A stretch of 64,000 nucleotides of DNA from CAVQBJ01 sp963819075 (GTDB taxonomy: Bacteria > Actinomycetota > Thermoleophilia > Solirubrobacterales > Solirubrobacteraceae). The stretch covers positions 1,240,001 through 1,304,000 of the forward strand of contig CAWFUP010000002.1 in assembly GCA_963819075.1 (NCBI GenBank), given 5' to 3'. Under the pieces are notes generated by a model. It searched no databases. It was not told the DNA's origin and saw only the letters and a program-made list of their open reading frames with translations. Both the position numbers and the translations under genes were made by a program. Shown here one piece after another: positions 52,624 through 60,182 of this stretch; the first letter of the stretch is position 1, and each line of letters starts with the position of its first letter.

Positions 52624-53737
52624 AGTGCGCCACCAATTGGTCGACCTTGAAGATCACGACTCCGATCTCGAGGCCCGAAGCGAGCGAGAGGAGCAGCACC
52701 CTGTCTTCCGACGTGAAGCGCCCTTCGGCCAGGTACTTCCGCAGCGCGACGAAATGCGTCGTCGATGCCGTGTTACCGAACTCGTCGACGGTCACGACGA
52801 TGTGCTTGGGTGCGACCCCCACCTTCTCTGCGTGATCCTTCGCTCCCTTCTTGATGGCCCGAGCGGAGGTCTGGTGGGGGATCAGATAGTCGATGTCATC
52901 GAAATTGAGTCCCGCCTGATCGAGCGCCTCGATGAGCAGCGGCAACGAGGCCTCGGTCGCGACCTTGTGGATCTCCCGAGCGTCGGTGTACATCGTCGCC
53001 CCGCGCCCGATCTTCGCCGGAAACGCCAGGCACAGGCGGCTGTGCTCGGACAACGTCGTGAAGCCGGCCACCTCGATGCCGGGAGCGCCCTCCGGCGCCC
53101 GCTCGAGGATCGCGGCGGCGCCGGCGTCGCCGAGCGTCAACGAGGCGAGCTGCTTGCTCATCACCGTGCGGACCTCACGCGCGGCGTTGCGACCGAGATG
53201 CGAGATGCACTCGCCGCTGACGACCATGCCCCGCCGGATCCGGCCCTGTCGGATCATGTCGTTGAGGATGAACACGCCGGTCATCATCCCCGCGCAGGCG
53301 TTCGTGAGGTCGAAGCTCATCGCCCCACCGGCGCCGATTGCCTCCTTGAGCGACAGGCTCAGGGGTGGCTCGAGTTGCAGCCGCATGCCATCGACGTAGC
53401 GGCTGATGCTCGACACGATCAGCACGTCGAGATCCTCCGCGTTGCACTGCGCGCGCGCCAGAGCGTCCCGCGCCGCGCCGAGCGCGAGCGTGAAGGCGTT
53501 CTCGCTCTCGCTGACCACATGGCGCTCGTGGATGCCGGTGAGGCGCTCGAGCTCGATATGGGTCCGGTGCCTCGTGCTCGCCATGAGCTCGTCGCTGCTC
53601 AGCCGCGGCTCGGGAACCGCCGCGCCGATCGCGGCGAAGCGACTCGTGTAGGCGCGGCCGCCGGCTGGGCCATCAGCGCCGCCCTCGAGCGCCATCCAAT
53701 GCCCGTTGCCGTTCGCTGCCTCACCACGCTCCCTCAT
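52607..53737 (-). CDS. 3-oxoacyl-ACP synthase III-like enzyme
   Basis: Condensing enzyme of 376 residues with a complete KAS III triad: Cys148 in DLTNACAGMMTG, His288 in YLIPHQTSA and Asn322 in EFGNTASTTH. ERLTGIHERHV is the usual substrate-tunnel segment. It could prime the megasynthase with a starter acyl unit or join two chains head to head as OleA does. I chose the ATG at 53737, where the folded sequence starts; an earlier in-frame start adds an Arg-rich leader. The partner gene overlaps its end. Confidence 0.88.
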   Translation of the reverse strand: MRERGEAANGNGHWMALEGGADGPAGGRAYTSRFAAIGAAVPEPRLSSDELMASTRHRTHIELERLTGIHERHVVSESENAFTLALGAARDALARAQCNAEDLDVLIVSSISRYVDGMRLQLEPPLSLSLKEAIGAGGAMSFDLTNACAGMMTGVFILNDMIRQGRIRRGMVVSGECISHLGRNAAREVRTVMSKQLASLTLGDAGAAAILERAPEGAPGIEVAGFTTLSEHSRLCLAFPAKIGRGATMYTDAREIHKVATEASLPLLIEALDQAGLNFDDIDYLIPHQTSARAIKKGAKDHAEKVGVAPKHIVVTVDEFGNTASTTHFVALRKYLAEGRFTSEDRVLLLSLASGLEIGVVIFKVDQLVAHYGNDH

Positions 53738-53872
53738 GCGACGATTCTCGCCCCTGGCACTGCCCGTGCAACCGTGGTGACTACCGAGCGGCCCTCCGGC
53801 CTTGCACGCGATCCTCGGGCGTCGCGGTCGGCTTCGCGTGCCGCGTTCTACTGATCGCCGCAACGGCGCGCA

Positions 53873-55393
53873 TCACGACCGCGTCGGCTTGCCGACGGCC
53901 ACGACCTCGGCGGGTGGCGCTATCTCGCGCTTGAGGATCTTCCCGGTGGGACCCTTGGGCAGCTCGTCGACGAACCACACGTAGCGCGGATACTTGTACG
54001 CGGCGACCTGGCGCTTGACATGGTCTCGCAGTTCCTCCGCCGTCACGGAGGTGCCGCCCTTGAGGGTCACGACCGCTGCGACCTCCTCGCCGAGCTCTGT
54101 GTGCGGGATCCCGATCACCGCTACCTCTTGCACCGCCGGGTGCTCGTACAAGACCTCTTCGACCTCGCGCGGATAGACGTTGTAGCCCCCGCGGATGATC
54201 ATGTCCTTCTTCCGGTCCACGATGAAGAAGTAGCCGTCCTCGTCGACCCTGGCCATGTCTCCCGTGTAGAACCAGCCATCGGCGTCGAATGCGTCGGCGG
54301 TCGCGTCCGGACGCTTGAAGTAGCCCTTCATCACGTTGTGGCCCCGGATCGCGATCTCGCCCACCTCGCCCTGGCCGAGCTCGTTGCGGTCATCGTCGGT
54401 GACCTTCATCTCGACGTCCGCGACGGGGGTGCCGATCGAGCCGGGCTTGCGTTCGCGATCGGGATGGTTGAACGAGGCGACCGGCGAGGTCTCCGACAGC
54501 CCGTAGCCTTCCAGAACCGGACATCCCAGTGATCGCTCGAACCCGCGCAGCACCTCCACCGGAAGCGCCGAGCCACCCGACACGCACAGCCGCAGCGTGG
54601 ACACGTCGAAGCGGTCGCGCTCCGGGTGGCTCAGCAGCGCCACGTACATCGTCGGCACGCCCTCGAACACGGTGACGCGCTCACGCGCGATCGTCTCGAG
54701 CACGCTGTCCGGGTCGAATCGCGCAACGAGTGCCAGACACGCTCCCGACCTCACGGCCGCGTTCAACCCGCAGGTCTGTCCGAACGAGTGGAACAGCGGC
54801 AACGCGCCGAGGATCACGTCGTCGGCCCCGAGCGAGAGCATCCCCACCACCACGTCGGCGTTTCGCGTCAGATTCGCATGGGTGAGCTCCGCCCCCTTCG
54901 GCTCGCCCGTCGTGCCCGACGTGTAGAGGATGACCGCCGTGTCCTCGCTGCGGCGATCGACGACCGCAGGCGCCGGCTCCGCGTCCGCCAGCAATTGCTC
55001 GAAGTCGCCCGGGCTGACGATCACGCACTCGGTTCCCGCCGCAGTCGCGCCGCCCTGAGCGGGCTCCGCGAATGAGGTCCACGCGAACGCGAGCTTGGCC
55101 TCGGAGTCGCGTAGGCAATAAGCGACCTCGCGCTGCTTGAGCAACACGTTCATCGGAACGACAACCGCTCCCGCGCGCAGCACGCCGTAGTACAGGACCG
55201 CGAACTGCGGGACGTTCGGAACCATGATCGCGACGCGGTCGCCCGGCCTCACGCTGCGGTCGCGCAGCAACCCGGCGACCCGAGCCGACGCGTCGTCCAG
55301 CTCGCCGTAGCTCAGAACGCCGAGCTTGAGCGCGGGGCTCGACTCGTGCGACACCGCCGTGCTCTTCAGCGTCAACGCGAGGTTGCCACCCAT
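53873..55393 (-). CDS. Long-chain acyl-CoA/acyl-ACP ligase (AMP-forming)
   Basis: Adenylate-forming ligase of 506 residues. AMP motif AVILYTSGTTGEPKGAELTH (core YTSGTTGEPKG), the A5 motif GYGLSETSP, DGWFYTGD, DRKKDMIIRGGYNVYPREVE and the C-terminal Lys in GPTGKILKRE are all present. It activates a carboxylic acid with ATP and CoA (or loads it to a carrier). In the cluster it would feed a fatty acid to the condensing enzymes. GGAGG lies just before the ATG. Confidence 0.9.
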   Translation of the reverse strand: MGGNLALTLKSTAVSHESSPALKLGVLSYGELDDASARVAGLLRDRSVRPGDRVAIMVPNVPQFAVLYYGVLRAGAVVVPMNVLLKQREVAYCLRDSEAKLAFAWTSFAEPAQGGATAAGTECVIVSPGDFEQLLADAEPAPAVVDRRSEDTAVILYTSGTTGEPKGAELTHANLTRNADVVVGMLSLGADDVILGALPLFHSFGQTCGLNAAVRSGACLALVARFDPDSVLETIARERVTVFEGVPTMYVALLSHPERDRFDVSTLRLCVSGGSALPVEVLRGFERSLGCPVLEGYGLSETSPVASFNHPDRERKPGSIGTPVADVEMKVTDDDRNELGQGEVGEIAIRGHNVMKGYFKRPDATADAFDADGWFYTGDMARVDEDGYFFIVDRKKDMIIRGGYNVYPREVEEVLYEHPAVQEVAVIGIPHTELGEEVAAVVTLKGGTSVTAEELRDHVKRQVAAYKYPRYVWFVDELPKGPTGKILKREIAPPAEVVAVGKPTRS

Positions 55394-55475
55394 CGGTCCT
55401 CCTCAAGACGCGCTATCCCGGCGAGCGAATGGCGGGTGTACGAAAGCATATGTCGTGCCCAACGACGCGGTTAGA

Positions 55476-55934
55476 TTAGGCGCCCGTCGCAAACGACATC
55501 GCTTGCTTGAGCCCGTGGGGCGGCTGTTGCGCGACGAGCTCCTCGAGTCGAGTCACGATCGGACCCCTGGCCAGCATCGAGAGCGCGCGGCCGGGATCGA
55601 AGACCGTCTCGTAGCGCGCGAGCGTACGATTGTCGCCGAGCTCCTCGAAGCGCCAGGTCGAGGTCATGCTGCGCAGGTCGCCGCTCTCGCGCTCGATCCG
55701 GATCTCGCTTGGCTCCCGGTAGCGGAAGCGCAGGTCCACACGCACGCGAGCGATCTTCGCGTCGAGGGTGGTCCGGACCAGCGAGGCTCGGCCCTGGCGG
55801 TCGCGCTCGAGGATCTCCGCATCCGTGACGACCTCGTGCCACTCCGGCGTTCTCTCGGTGTCACACACCACGGCGAAGCACGACGTGGGCGGCGCGTCGA
55901 TCTCCACCGAACAGGCGCCTCCGAACTCGGTCAC
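55476..55934 (-). CDS. SRPBCC/polyketide cyclase-like protein, head of the lipid cluster
   Basis: About 152 residues with the helix-grip pattern: SVEIDAPPTSCFAVVCDTERTPEWHEVVTDAEILERD (core ERTPEWHEVV), then strands LRFRYREPSEIRIE and STWRFEELGDNRTLARYETV, and a C-terminal helix. I prefer the GTG at 55934, with AGAGGGAG upstream; a GTG at 55964 is also in frame. Family members bind or cyclise hydrophobic ligands, and its place as first gene suggests handling of an intermediate or product. Confidence 0.7.
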   Translation of the reverse strand: MTEFGGACSVEIDAPPTSCFAVVCDTERTPEWHEVVTDAEILERDRQGRASLVRTTLDAKIARVRVDLRFRYREPSEIRIERESGDLRSMTSTWRFEELGDNRTLARYETVFDPGRALSMLARGPIVTRLEELVAQQPPHGLKQAMSFATGA

Positions 55935-56047
55935 CGGGCTCCCTCTCGAGGTCTTGCCGACCACTCGACCCTAGCGGATCGAACCGGGCGCGTTGTGCTC
56001 GGCGAGCGCCCGTTGTTGATCCAGACCGGTCGTGGCACCATGGGCAG

Positions 56048-56602
56048 ATGCAACGGCACGGCCACCGCGACGCTGCGGGCGGCGCGCCCGGTTCCTTGGG
56101 CGCCGGCGACGGGCCGATCAGGATCGTCGATTACGACCCTTCCTGGCGGGCTGCCTATGCCGCAGAGCGTCGCCGGCTGGCGAAGCTGCTACCCGAGCTG
56201 CGGATCCACCACATCGGCTCGACCTCCGTCCCTGGGCTTGCGGCTAAGCCGGTGATCGACATGATCGCGCTCGTCGATGACCTCGACGGGCAGATCGCCA
56301 AGCTGCGGCGTGCGGGCTACCACCTGCCGGCAGAGTTCAACGCCCACCTCGCCCACCGTCGCTTCCTCTGCTATCCGTCTCTCTCTCATCGCACACACCA
56401 CCTGCACTTGGTCGATGAGCACGCCGGCGTCGATCAGTGCCTCAGTTTTCGGGACCGACTGCAAGAAGATCCTGCGCTCGCTGCCGAGTACGTCGCGCTG
56501 AAGAGGGCGCTGGCAGGTCGTTTCCGAACGGATCGCATGGCCTACACCGAGGCGAAGAGCAGCTTCATCAAAGACGCGATACGACAGCCCACCGCGCCTT
56601 AG
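56048..56602 (+). CDS. GrpB family (UPF0157) nucleotidyltransferase-fold protein
   Basis: A 184-residue protein of the GrpB group. IRIVDYDPSWRAAYAAERRRL opens the domain, HHIGSTSVPGLAAKPVIDMIALVDD (core HIGSTSVPGLAAKPVIDM) is the nucleotidyltransferase-like GS...DxD region, and THHLHLVD with LSFRDRLQEDPALAAEYVALKRAL completes the family pattern. No biochemical role is firmly established. The first 23 residues may not belong to the fold; a start nearer IRIVDY cannot be excluded. It is divergent from the lipid cluster. Confidence 0.88.
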   Translation: MQRHGHRDAAGGAPGSLGAGDGPIRIVDYDPSWRAAYAAERRRLAKLLPELRIHHIGSTSVPGLAAKPVIDMIALVDDLDGQIAKLRRAGYHLPAEFNAHLAHRRFLCYPSLSHRTHHLHLVDEHAGVDQCLSFRDRLQEDPALAAEYVALKRALAGRFRTDRMAYTEAKSSFIKDAIRQPTAP

Positions 56603-56800
56603 CACCGAACGCCTGCGGGAGAGCCCACGCAGACCTCCTCCCGATCGCCGGACGCCCGCCAAGCAGCAGCGCGTAGGTGGCGCTCGCGACGAGCGCAGGG
56701 GAAGCTTTGTGAACGCGGCGCAACAGGGCCGATCGCGCCGGTCCCTGCTGCGCCCCTCGCTCGAGCCGGGGAGGTCAGCTCTCCGCGGCCGTCGCTCGTT

Positions 56801-57286
56801 CTACGGTTGCGGTGCGAATGTGACGGTCGTGTTCCATGGACGCGCGGACGGCCCGCCGCCGACCGGCCTGAACGGGATCACCGCTCTCCCCGAGCACGGG
56901 AAGGAAAGGCTCGTGGAGAGTGGCGCCTTCACGTAGTACGAACCGAACGAGGCGAGCAGGACCTCGAGCGTGTTGGAGATCGCGTAGGTCGCCTCGATCT
57001 GGCGAGCGGTGCCGGTGAAACCCCAGGCGACAGGATTCGCCACGGGTCCGACCGGGGTCACCTCGAGCGTCTGACCGGCGAGCGGGTGGCCGTGCTCGCC
57101 GGGCCGCGACGGCCCGAAGCAGGCCATCTCGATCACCGCGTTCGAGCGGCTCCCGTTCACGAGTCCGACATACGACTGATGGGGCCGGATTGGCACCGGG
57201 TCCTGCACCTGCGCGGATGCGACTGCGGCGGAGCCGAGCACGGAGACTGCCCCGATCGCGACCCCAACGGCAAGCCGATGGATCAT
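56801..57286 (-). CDS. Secreted hypothetical protein
   Basis: A 161-residue exported protein. A signal peptide with AVASAQ cleavage covers about residues 1-26. The mature part is beta-rich with two Cys (EMACFGPSRPGEHGHPLAG and SLSFPCSGRAVIPFRP) that may form a disulphide. The same pattern occurs in uncharacterised actinobacterial secreted proteins, as far as I recall. GGAGG precedes the ATG. No catalytic motif is present. Confidence 0.7.
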   Translation of the reverse strand: MIHRLAVGVAIGAVSVLGSAAVASAQVQDPVPIRPHQSYVGLVNGSRSNAVIEMACFGPSRPGEHGHPLAGQTLEVTPVGPVANPVAWGFTGTARQIEATYAISNTLEVLLASFGSYYVKAPLSTSLSFPCSGRAVIPFRPVGGGPSARPWNTTVTFAPQP

Positions 57287-57610
57287 GGTCCCTCACCTCC
57301 TGGACGTCGAGATTGCCGACCACCAGGATCGCATGAGGACCCGGCTCCGAGGTTAAGCCCGAGCAAACGCCGCGTGACAGACCAAGCAGACCCCATAGGG
57401 ATCGCGACCTCCGATCAGACTGCGAGAGCGACTGTCCGCCGGCGGCCAGACCCGGCGGTTGGCTGCCGGGGCTGAGCGACGGAACAGCGGAGCGCCTCGC
57501 CTACGACGAGCTCGGCGCGGCGCGGCGTGATTGGGGTCGTCGTCGATCGTGGCGCCTAGTCATCCGGCCAGAGAATGTGACCCGCTGGGCGAGGCGGTGT
57601 ACGTCGAGCA
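57287..57610 (+). other. Gene-free stretch
   Basis: 324 bases with no convincing gene, repeat or RNA. It presumably holds the promoter of the secreted protein on the minus strand and of the small membrane protein on the plus strand. I see no clear -35/-10 pair. Confidence 0.5.
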
Positions 57611-57916
57611 GTGCTGGCCAAGGATGGTCCGAAGCGTCGCCCCTCACGGGTTCGTGCCCGCGCGATCTGGAGCTGTTGGTCGCTGCTTGGCTTCGCAGTC
57701 GGCGTGTGCTTGCTCTGGTTGTTGGGCTGGTGGGCACTCCTGGCCGGCGCCGCGGTAGCAGCGACGGCCAGCTACCTTCAGGCTCGTTACCGGTGGCGGC
57801 TCGGCACGCGCGAACTGGTGGTCGCCGTTGTTTGGACGGGGTTGTCGTACTCGATGGTGCTCGTCCTTATCGCGATCGTGATCGCCTACGTCGCGATCAC
57901 GCATTACCAGTTCTGA
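57611..57916 (+). CDS. Small membrane protein of unknown function
   Basis: A 101-residue protein with a basic N-terminus (KRRPSRVRARAIW) and about three hydrophobic segments: LLGFAVGVCLLWLLGWW, ALLAGAAVAATASY and SYSMVLVLIAIVIAYVAI. The polar loop QARYRWRLGTREL connects them. The GTG start at 57611 has only a weak ribosome site. No family is recognised, and it may be a real but lineage-specific gene. Confidence 0.5.
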   Translation: MLAKDGPKRRPSRVRARAIWSCWSLLGFAVGVCLLWLLGWWALLAGAAVAATASYLQARYRWRLGTRELVVAVVWTGLSYSMVLVLIAIVIAYVAITHYQF

Positions 57917-58149
57917 GTCGCCGACCGCGCGAAGGAGGCGAGCTCAGTCAGTCGGCGATGAGTCGGCGGTCACGACGATCGGCGGTCCGGGCGCCGGACC
58001 TGCGCCGTCGACGGCGACGCATGTCGCGCGGCCACCGCAGGCAACCGCCTGCAGACTGTGCGCGGACATGGCGAACTCCGGTTGCGAACCGACGGTGGGG
58101 ATCCGCCGCAGCGGTCGTCGAGGGCCTCCACGGTGGTCACACGGATCAT
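57917..58149 (-). other. Decayed stretch downstream of DUF4160, possible DUF2442 relic
   Basis: On the minus strand a frame begins at 58149 with MIRVTTVEALDD, resembling the first residues of DUF2442 proteins that often follow DUF4160 genes. It then turns into Arg/Pro-rich shadow sequence. No intact gene is visible. Confidence 0.35.
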
Positions 58150-58418
58150 GAGGCCAATGCTAGGGAAGTGGGTCGATCGGCTCGCGTGGGTCAGGGCCCG
58201 CGCGCGCTCCCAGTTGAGCTGCAACTCGACTGGATGCACCGAGCCCACTCGCGGACGAGGCGCAGCGCGCGACGCGGAAGCGAGCCGTTGATCACTCGCA
58301 GCGTGCCGAGTTCGATCTTCGCCTGGTGTTCGCCATAGCGGGCGTGGAAATGGGGCGGCGGGTGATCGGGTCGGTACATCCAGATGACGATGCCGTAGAA
58401 GTTTGACACTCGCGGCAT
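58150..58418 (-). pseudogene. DUF4160 gene with a frameshift
   Basis: The start reads MPRVSNFYGIVIWMYRPDHP then PHFHARYGEHQAKIEL and LPRRALRLVREWA, an unmistakable DUF4160 domain (PPHFHA motif). Near 58240 the frame breaks; the family sequence VHPVELQLNWERAR continues in another frame, as expected from the loss of one base in a short G run. DUF4160 is usually paired with DUF2442 in small, possibly toxin-antitoxin-like cassettes. Here both appear decayed, next to insertion-sequence debris. Confidence 0.7.
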
Positions 58419-58479
58419 CCGGTCATGTTGAGCGTCGGTGCGGGCGGAACGGCGTCGGAGCCGACACGACAATTCGAGC

Positions 58480-58714
58480 CCGTGGACGCCGGTACCGCTC
58501 CATCATCGCGTGTTTGAGAGGGCTGACTGGGCGTCGCGGCCGCGCGGCGCCTATTCGCGCCAACGGCGAGCGCAACGCCGCCCTCACCGGCTGGCTCGAC
58601 TTCTACGATCGCCGACGATCACACGGCTCGCTCGGCCACAAGCCACCCATCACCCGCCTCAACGAGCTGAACAACCTCCTCGGGTCTTACAGTGGTGGGG
58701 CTTCGAGAACCTAG
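58480..58714 (+). pseudogene. IS481-type transposase C-terminal fragment
   Basis: Only the end of an integrase-type transposase remains: NGERNAALTGWLDFYDRRRS then HGSLGHKPPITRLNELNNLL, the typical C-terminus with YNxRRxHxxLGxxPP. The sequence just before it (DWASRPRGAYSR in another frame) indicates a further shift. The catalytic DDE core is absent. The IS630 element starts right at its end. Confidence 0.7.
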
Positions 58715-59859
58715 TGTAGTGTCTTGTAAATAACTGGTGTTATTGGTAGGGTGGTGTATGCGCCCTGCCAGCCCGCCGTTGCACGTCACCGACGAGCAGT
58801 GTGAAGTGCTCGAGCGACTGTCCGCGTCTGGAACGGCCGCTCATCGTGAGGTCCAGCGCGCTCAGGCGTTGTTGATGGCCAGGGCGGGTGAGGCGAACAC
58901 CAGGATCGCGGCGGACCTGGGGGTCTCCCCGGCGACGGTGACCGCGTGGCGCCAGCGCTTTGAGGCGGAGGGCTTGAAGGGGCTGGGCGGTGTGCGCCCT
59001 GGCCGGGGGCGTAAGCCGTCGATCCCTGACGAGAAGGTCGCGGAGATCGTCCGCTTGACGCTGCAAGAGACACCGCCCGGGGAGACGCACTGGAGCTGCC
59101 GCTCGATGGCCAAGGCGACGGGCGTGAGCCCGGCGACGGTGCAGCGGATCTGGTCCGCGCGGGAGCTCAAACCCCACCGGGTGGACACGTTCAAGCTCTC
59201 CAATGATCCCCTCTTCGAGGAGAAACTCGTGGACGTCGTGGGGTTGTATCTGAACCCGCCGGAGAAGGCGATCGTCCTATGCATGGACGAGAAGTCCCAG
59301 ATCCAGGCCTTGGATCGCACGCAGCCCTCGCTGCCGATGAGGCCCGGCCGGGCGGGCACGATGACCCACGACTACAAGCGCAACGGCACCACCACGCTGT
59401 TCGCCGCGCTGGACGTCCTGACCGGCAGCGTGATCGGCGAATGCCTTCCCCGCCACCGCCACGAGGAATTCCTGAAGTTCCTCCGGGTCATCGACCGAGA
59501 GGTCCCCACGGGCCTGCAGATTCACATGATCCTCGACAACTACCGCACCCACAAGCACGCCGACGTCAACGCATGGCTGGCCAAGCACCCCCGATTTCAC
59601 CTGCACTTCACTCCGACATCCAGCTCCTGGCTGAACCTCGTGGAGCGGTTCTTCGGCAAGCTCACCGACAAAGCGATCCGCCGCGGCGTCTTTCACAGCG
59701 TGCCCGACCTCATCGCCGCGATCGACACCTACCTCGAGGCCACCAACGCCGACCCACAGCCGTTCACGTGGACCGCGAGCGCCGACTCGATCCTGGAGAA
59801 GGTCCGCCGCGGCCGCGCCGCACTCGAAGCAATCAACAACTAAAACCGAGACACTGCAC
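58714..59859 (+). mobile_element. IS630-family insertion sequence, complete
   Basis: A 1146-bp element with one transposase gene. The ends read GTGTAGTGTCTTG (58714-58726) and, inverted, GTGCAGTGTCTCG (59847-59859), matching at 11 of 13. TA lies directly outside both ends (58712-58713 and 59860-59861), the TA duplication made by IS630/Tc1-type elements. It looks intact and recent. It sits exactly at the stop codon of the lasso-type precursor gene. Confidence 0.85.
58758..59843 (+). CDS. IS630 family transposase
   Basis: Transposase of 361 residues. The N-terminal helix-turn-helix pair reads NTRIAADLGVSPATVTAWRQRF and WSCRSMAKATGVSPATVQRIW. The DDE domain has Asp in VLCMDEKSQIQALDR, Asp in HMILDNYRTHKH and Glu in SSSWLNLVERFFGKLT, the full catalytic set. 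The length is normal. I chose the ATG at 58758; an earlier in-frame start lies within the terminal repeat region. Confidence 0.92.
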   Translation: MRPASPPLHVTDEQCEVLERLSASGTAAHREVQRAQALLMARAGEANTRIAADLGVSPATVTAWRQRFEAEGLKGLGGVRPGRGRKPSIPDEKVAEIVRLTLQETPPGETHWSCRSMAKATGVSPATVQRIWSARELKPHRVDTFKLSNDPLFEEKLVDVVGLYLNPPEKAIVLCMDEKSQIQALDRTQPSLPMRPGRAGTMTHDYKRNGTTTLFAALDVLTGSVIGECLPRHRHEEFLKFLRVIDREVPTGLQIHMILDNYRTHKHADVNAWLAKHPRFHLHFTPTSSSWLNLVERFFGKLTDKAIRRGVFHSVPDLIAAIDTYLEATNADPQPFTWTASADSILEKVRRGRAALEAINN

Positions 59860-60182
59860 TAGATCAGGCCCGACGCCCCGGCGAACCCGGCCCCGTCGGC
59901 CTGGTGGCTGACGGCCCCGCCCCGCGTCAGTTGCTCCAGCGTGCCGAGCACGATCAGGCATGGCGACGCGTAGTCGCCCTCGAGATCATCCTCGCCGAAC
60001 GACTGATATGGGGAATGCGCGGGGGCAGGCGAGGTTCGATCGTGAGCGGGCGAACGGGCTTGGTCCGAGGTGGTGACAGGCAGCTCGCTCAGCTCCCTTT
60101 CCGGGTTGCGTGCGGACGCGGTCGATTTGCCGTAATGCGCCGAGAACGCGCGCGACTCTTCCTGCGCGCGGCCATGACACAC
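59859..60182 (-). CDS. Putative lasso-type RiPP precursor peptide
   Basis: The last 37 residues read as a leader plus core of the lasso family. DYASPCLIVLGTLEQLT has the leader pattern YxxP...LG...LT, with Thr at -2 and Arg at -1. The core begins GGAVSHQAD, with Gly1 and Asp9 spaced for a nine-residue macrolactam ring, and continues to GASGLI (59862-59921). No ATG, GTG or TTG exists in frame between 59983 and 60089. The only normal start is the GTG at 60182, overlapping the upstream gene, so the N-terminus is uncertain. No lasso cyclase, protease or RRE gene is in the window. The TAG stop uses the TA of the IS630 target site. Confidence 0.45.
   Translation of the reverse strand: MCHGRAQEESRAFSAHYGKSTASARNPERELSELPVTTSDQARSPAHDRTSPAPAHSPYQSFGEDDLEGDYASPCLIVLGTLEQLTRGGAVSHQADGAGFAGASGLI

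Noticed and set aside
57953..58095. Minus-strand frame with LQAVACGGRATCVAVDGAG resembling secreted Cys-repeat proteins
   Set aside because: Only one short unit, no signal peptide, inside a decayed region; too little to call a gene.
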